From NCBI GenBank assembly GCA_965203365.1, contig OZ241878.1:3635959-3699958 (forward strand): 64,000 nucleotides of DNA, given 5' to 3'. Numbering within the stretch: position 1 is the first letter of the stretch; each line of letters opens with the position of its first letter. The notes beneath the pieces were generated by a model. The model was not told the origin of the DNA, did no database searches, and worked only from the letters and a program-made list of their open reading frames with translations. Source of the stretch: VYFG01 sp965203365 (GTDB lineage: Bacteria; Pseudomonadota; Gammaproteobacteria; Arenicellales; Poriferihabitantaceae). This document shows, piece after piece, positions 63,735 through 64,000 of the stretch. A program made the position numbers and the translations under genes.

Positions 63735-64000
63735 TTGTTCTCTGGTCGTCGCTTCATCTTTTCTGGCATCCTGGGCACCCTCCTTGTCTTGTCTTCAGGG
63801 ATGTCGGCTAATGTGGCCGGATTCCATATCCATCCGGCCGAAATCCGACCGGGTCCGAATCCTGTCCGCGTATCGGTATGCAGGAACTGTACAGAGATCG
63901 GAAAAACAGCCCTAACGGCCGGGCGGGCATCCTCTGTACCGAGTGAGGTCGGTTCATTCGTCGTGGTATCGAACCTGGCCTGCTCGCGGAGCCCTGTTCC
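63735..64000 (+). CDS. Exported protein, N-terminal part, cut by window edge
   Basis: An open frame runs from after a TGA at 63702-63704 to the window end without a stop. From TTG 63735 it gives a good signal peptide (RRFIFSGILGTLLVLSSGMSA) and a mature part with a CRNC motif and another Cys. The TTG start is a guess. I do not recognise the family. It follows the thioesterase by 33 bases and may belong to the same operon. Confidence 0.5.
   Translation, partial: MFSGRRFIFSGILGTLLVLSSGMSANVAGFHIHPAEIRPGPNPVRVSVCRNCTEIGKTALTAGRASSVPSEVGSFVVVSNLACSRSPV

Overview
The window looks like a chromosomal segment of a gammaproteobacterium, possibly Chromatiales-like; I cannot place the genus. The basis is the gene repertoire: bacterioferritin, Bfd and Fur, a SucA/SucB/Lpd cluster, peptide-release factor 3 (PrfC), Uup, PgeF, a QmcA/NfeD pair and a cobalamin riboswitch in front of a TonB-dependent receptor. 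Native genes are tightly packed, often with ATGA overlaps. They are interrupted by two accessory blocks full of decayed insertion sequences.

Block 1 (about 0.55-21.2 kb) is a defence island lying between bfr and bfd-fur, genes that are often neighbours. In order it holds: a broken AlbA_2/Schlafen-type regulator; an IS30-like element with a dead transposase; remnants of a type II restriction-modification pair; an intact Fic protein with an unusual iterated promoter motif; a 2 kb stretch of debris; an intact AbiEi/AbiEii toxin-antitoxin pair with a perfect 16-bp operator over its start codon; a 2.1 kb stretch with no recognisable gene; a complete type I R-M operon hsdR-hsdM-[mntA-hepT]-hsdS with a MntA/HepT toxin-antitoxin pair nested inside; and an intact IS30-like element.

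The core region (21.2-53.5 kb) begins with bfd and fur behind a Fur-box-like promoter. An unusual operon follows: an iron-sulfur subunit, two membrane anchors and a flavoprotein of the succinate dehydrogenase/fumarate reductase family, then a two-subunit class I fumarase. Together these would interconvert succinate, fumarate and malate. Next come cysC, an SDR-moeB pair, an SRPBCC protein, the 2-oxoglutarate dehydrogenase genes sucA-sucB-lpd, a phosphohexomutase, an SPFH/NfeD pair, and a cobalamin locus (riboswitch-btuB-btuF-2H phosphoesterase-cobU) that converges on a heme/cobalamin-type ABC importer. A tRNA-Ser(UGA) with a near-consensus promoter, pgeF, uup, prfC, a PCuAC copper-chaperone gene frameshifted at a G8 tract, and a lipoprotein resembling alginate lyases complete this part.

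Block 2 (about 53.6-64 kb) has IS30-like and IS5-like relics at both ends of a 6 kb cargo. The cargo is an AAA_14/DUF4143 ATPase with an extra C-terminal domain, then an overlapping pair encoding a Rieske oxygenase and a glutamine-synthetase-like ligase. Beyond the second relic pair lie a branched-chain-type periplasmic binding protein, a 4HBT thioesterase and the start of a secreted protein cut by the window edge. The oxygenase, ligase, binding protein and thioesterase may form an uncharacterised uptake and catabolic route for an aromatic or amine substrate.
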